Source of the DNA: Rhodospirillales bacterium
Lineage (GTDB): Bacteria > Pseudomonadota > Alphaproteobacteria > Rhodospirillales > Casp-alpha2
Direction of reading: 5' to 3'
Length of the DNA: 7,085 nt
NCBI GenBank assembly: GCA_018664265.1
Contig: JABJOR010000519.1
Coordinates: 1 to 7,085 of the forward strand
Shown: one piece after another, positions 6,615-7,085 of the stretch
How the letters are laid out: each line of letters starts with the position of its first letter
How positions within the stretch are numbered: the stretch's first letter is position 1
Program-made: the position numbers and the translations under genes
Notes under the pieces: generated by a model
Seen by the model: only the letters and a program-made list of their open reading frames with translations
Databases searched by the model: none
What the model was told of the DNA's origin: nothing

Positions 6615-6680
6615 ATGACTTTCTCAAAAGGTAATAAGCCCGGCAAGGGTAGGCCAAGTGGTTCTAAGAATAGAACATGA
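6615..6680 (+). CDS. Basic AT-hook-like mini-ORF (21 residues), possibly the 5' part of a split gene
   Basis: Twenty-one codons from the ATG at 6615 encode a Lys/Gly/Arg-rich peptide containing KGNKPGKGRPSGSKNRT. The pattern KGN.PGKGRP.GSKN is the typical N-terminus of small phage- or element-encoded DNA-associated proteins (DUF5681-like), which normally continue well beyond this point. Here a TGA (6678-6680) stops it, and that stop overlaps the ATG of the next ORF as ATGA (6677-6680). It may be a true leader peptide coupled by termination-reinitiation, or a longer protein (about 85 residues with the next ORF) broken by an indel. An AAGG lies only 3 bp before the ATG, too close for a normal ribosome-binding site. 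Confidence 0.45.
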   Translation: MTFSKGNKPGKGRPSGSKNRT

Positions 6681-6871
6681 GTGCTTTGAGTTATAAGGGG
6701 AAGAAGCAGTTGGTTGATATGCTTGTTGAGAAGGTGGAGATCTCAGAGGTGAACGACAAGCAGATAGCTAGAATGTTCTTTCGATTCGACCAAAAAGTGG
6801 TTAGGGAGCATATACCAAATGGTCGATTCGATTTACAGGTTGAAAGTAAAAAAACCATCGGAAGTCGATGA
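6677..6871 (+). CDS. 64-residue ORF of unknown function ending at the tRNA-end repeat
   Basis: Begins in an ATGA overlap with the preceding mini-ORF and ends with TGA 3 bp before the 19-bp tRNA-end copy. It is helical and highly charged (KGKKQLVDMLVEKVEI, then KQIARMFFRFDQKVVREH). Two readings compete. It may be the remainder of the GRP-type small DNA-associated protein started at 6615, displaced by one frame. Alternatively, LSYKGKKQLVDMLVEKVEI followed by an FRFDQ strand resembles the extreme C-terminus of large serine recombinases, and a broken integrase would fit a position flush against an attachment site. The similarity is short and I cannot decide. A run of seven A residues (6848-6854) near the 3' end is an indel-prone spot; beyond it another plus frame stays open. 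Confidence 0.45.
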   Translation: MSALSYKGKKQLVDMLVEKVEISEVNDKQIARMFFRFDQKVVREHIPNGRFDLQVESKKTIGSR

Positions 6872-6874
6872 AGA

Positions 6875-6893
6875 TGGTGGGCGATATTGGAGT
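6875..6893. repeat. Copy of a tRNA 3' end (candidate attachment-site core)
   Basis: TGGTGGGCGATATTGGAGT is identical to 7062-7080, the 3' terminus (including CCA) of the tRNA gene at the window end, same orientation, 187 bp apart. The match stops in the T-loop: here ATCCATT follows where the real tRNA has CGAAC. This copy is therefore not a functional tRNA but the kind of partial duplication left by site-specific integration at a tRNA 3' end. A small dyad ACCATC/GATGGT (6854-6859 with 6873-6878) straddles its left edge. Confidence 0.8.
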
Positions 6894-7061
6894 ATCCATT
6901 CACTGCGTGAATGTTTTACTGATGTCGTCACTCAGTCATGCCAAAGCGAGCTTTGTCGCGACTCTCGTTCCTAGTCAGCATCGAACCTTTGGTTCTCCTC
7001 CAATTACCGCTAACGCGGCATTGATAAAGCGCCAGCCACGTGGGCTGCCGTTTTATCAAAC
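6894..7061. repeat. Hairpin-dense spacer between the two tRNA-end copies
   Basis: These 168 bp carry a succession of inverted repeats: CATTCAC-TGC-GTGAATG (6897-6913), ACTGA/TCAGT (6918-6936), CAAAGC-GA-GCTTTG (6942-6955) overlapping the palindrome GTCGCGAC (6955-6962), GAACC-TTT-GGTTC (6983-6995), CCGC-TAAC-GCGG (7007-7018) and a large hairpin at 7021-7059. By eye the composition is richer in G+C than the upstream genes. No gene is convincing in it. It could be an attachment region with recombinase arm sites, a non-coding RNA, or a minimal non-autonomous element. Confidence 0.6.
7021..7059. terminator. Large hairpin next to the tRNA 3' end, possible bidirectional terminator
   Basis: Left arm 7021-7037 pairs with 7043-7059 around the loop ACGTG. 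The outer 8 bp are TTGATAAA/TTTATCAA, followed by a G·T and two G-C pairs, one C-C mismatch, and five inner pairs (CAGCC/GGCTG). On the minus strand it sits 2 bp beyond the tRNA 3' end, where a tRNA transcript terminator would be expected, with a modest TTTAT tract; on the plus strand it ends in TTTTAT. The T-runs are short, so an alternative role as a recombination or RNA-processing structure remains open. Confidence 0.45.
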
Positions 7062-7085
7062 TGGTGGGCGATATTGGAGTCGAAC
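7062..7085 (-). tRNA. tRNA gene, 3' end only (isotype uncertain, perhaps Val)
   Basis: Read on the minus strand, the last 24 bases are the 3' end of a tRNA: the T-loop TTCGACT (the window cuts just 5' of it), the 3' half of the T-stem CCAAT, the acceptor strand ATCGCCC, discriminator A, and an encoded CCA ending at 7062. The predicted partner acceptor strand, GGGCGAT, would lie beyond the window. GGGCGAT with discriminator A resembles bacterial tRNA-Val, but the anticodon is not visible. Its final 19 bp are repeated at 6875-6893. Confidence 0.85.

Noticed and set aside
7007..7059. CGCTAACGCGG followed by the large hairpin as a possible integron attC site.
   Set aside because: The core triplets do not fit RYYYAAC/GTTRRRY at both ends, there are no paired L and R boxes with extrahelical bases, and no integron integrase or cassette array is visible.
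6894..7061. CRISPR array.
   Set aside because: The inverted repeats are all different from each other; there is no regularly spaced identical repeat.
6868..7085. Plus-strand frame from ATG 6868, open for 72 codons to the window end, crossing both att-like repeats.
   Set aside because: It runs antisense through the tRNA 3' end and the hairpin array, where structured GC-richer DNA favours stop-free frames by chance. Its translation looks like a spurious read through tRNA-associated sequence.

Overview
The window looks like chromosomal DNA of a low-to-moderate GC bacterium. A Patescibacteria/CPR-type lineage is my best guess, but it is only an inference. The grounds are the style of the proteins (a serine hydroxymethyltransferase and 5-formyl-THF cyclo-ligase pair, a single-PDZ HtrA, a 56-residue DUF5679-like protein), compact spacing, and the lack of a recognisable Shine-Dalgarno sequence before nearly every start codon. 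Stops are TAG, TGA and TAA, so nothing suggests a recoded UGA.

Housekeeping half (1-4023). On the minus strand, a 5-formyltetrahydrofolate cyclo-ligase gene (1064-1609) is followed 18 bp later by glyA, whose 3' end lies outside the window; the two form a one-carbon/folate operon. Divergently, on the plus strand, come a membrane-anchored HtrA-family serine protease (1687-2814), a small zinc-ribbon DUF5679-like protein (2873-3043), and a strong intrinsic terminator (3054-3084). A DUF1189-like integral membrane protein (3130-4023), clearly more AT-rich than its neighbours, follows.

Accessory half (4024-7061). After a 303-bp non-coding stretch with hairpins and a repeat-rich promoter/operator, there is a tight plus-strand operon. 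It holds a 664-residue superfamily 2 helicase with an excisionase-type helix-turn-helix at its N-terminus, an overlapping 88-residue five-cysteine protein, a 21-codon basic AT-hook-like mini-ORF, and, through an ATGA overlap, a 64-residue ORF ending 3 bp before a copy of a tRNA 3' end. That 19-bp copy (6875-6893) recurs 187 bp further on as the 3' end of a genuine tRNA gene (7062-7085, minus strand, cut by the window edge). The 168 bp between the copies are full of inverted repeats.

The most economical reading is that the helicase operon is cargo of a small integrated element, or remnant of one, inserted at the 3' end of a tRNA gene. The repeat would be the duplicated attachment core and the hairpin array either part of the att region or a second tiny element. 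No intact integrase is visible and the left boundary cannot be placed. The HTH-helicase plus Cys protein pair is the best candidate here for an undescribed system (defence, element replication or transfer), but its function cannot be read from sequence alone.
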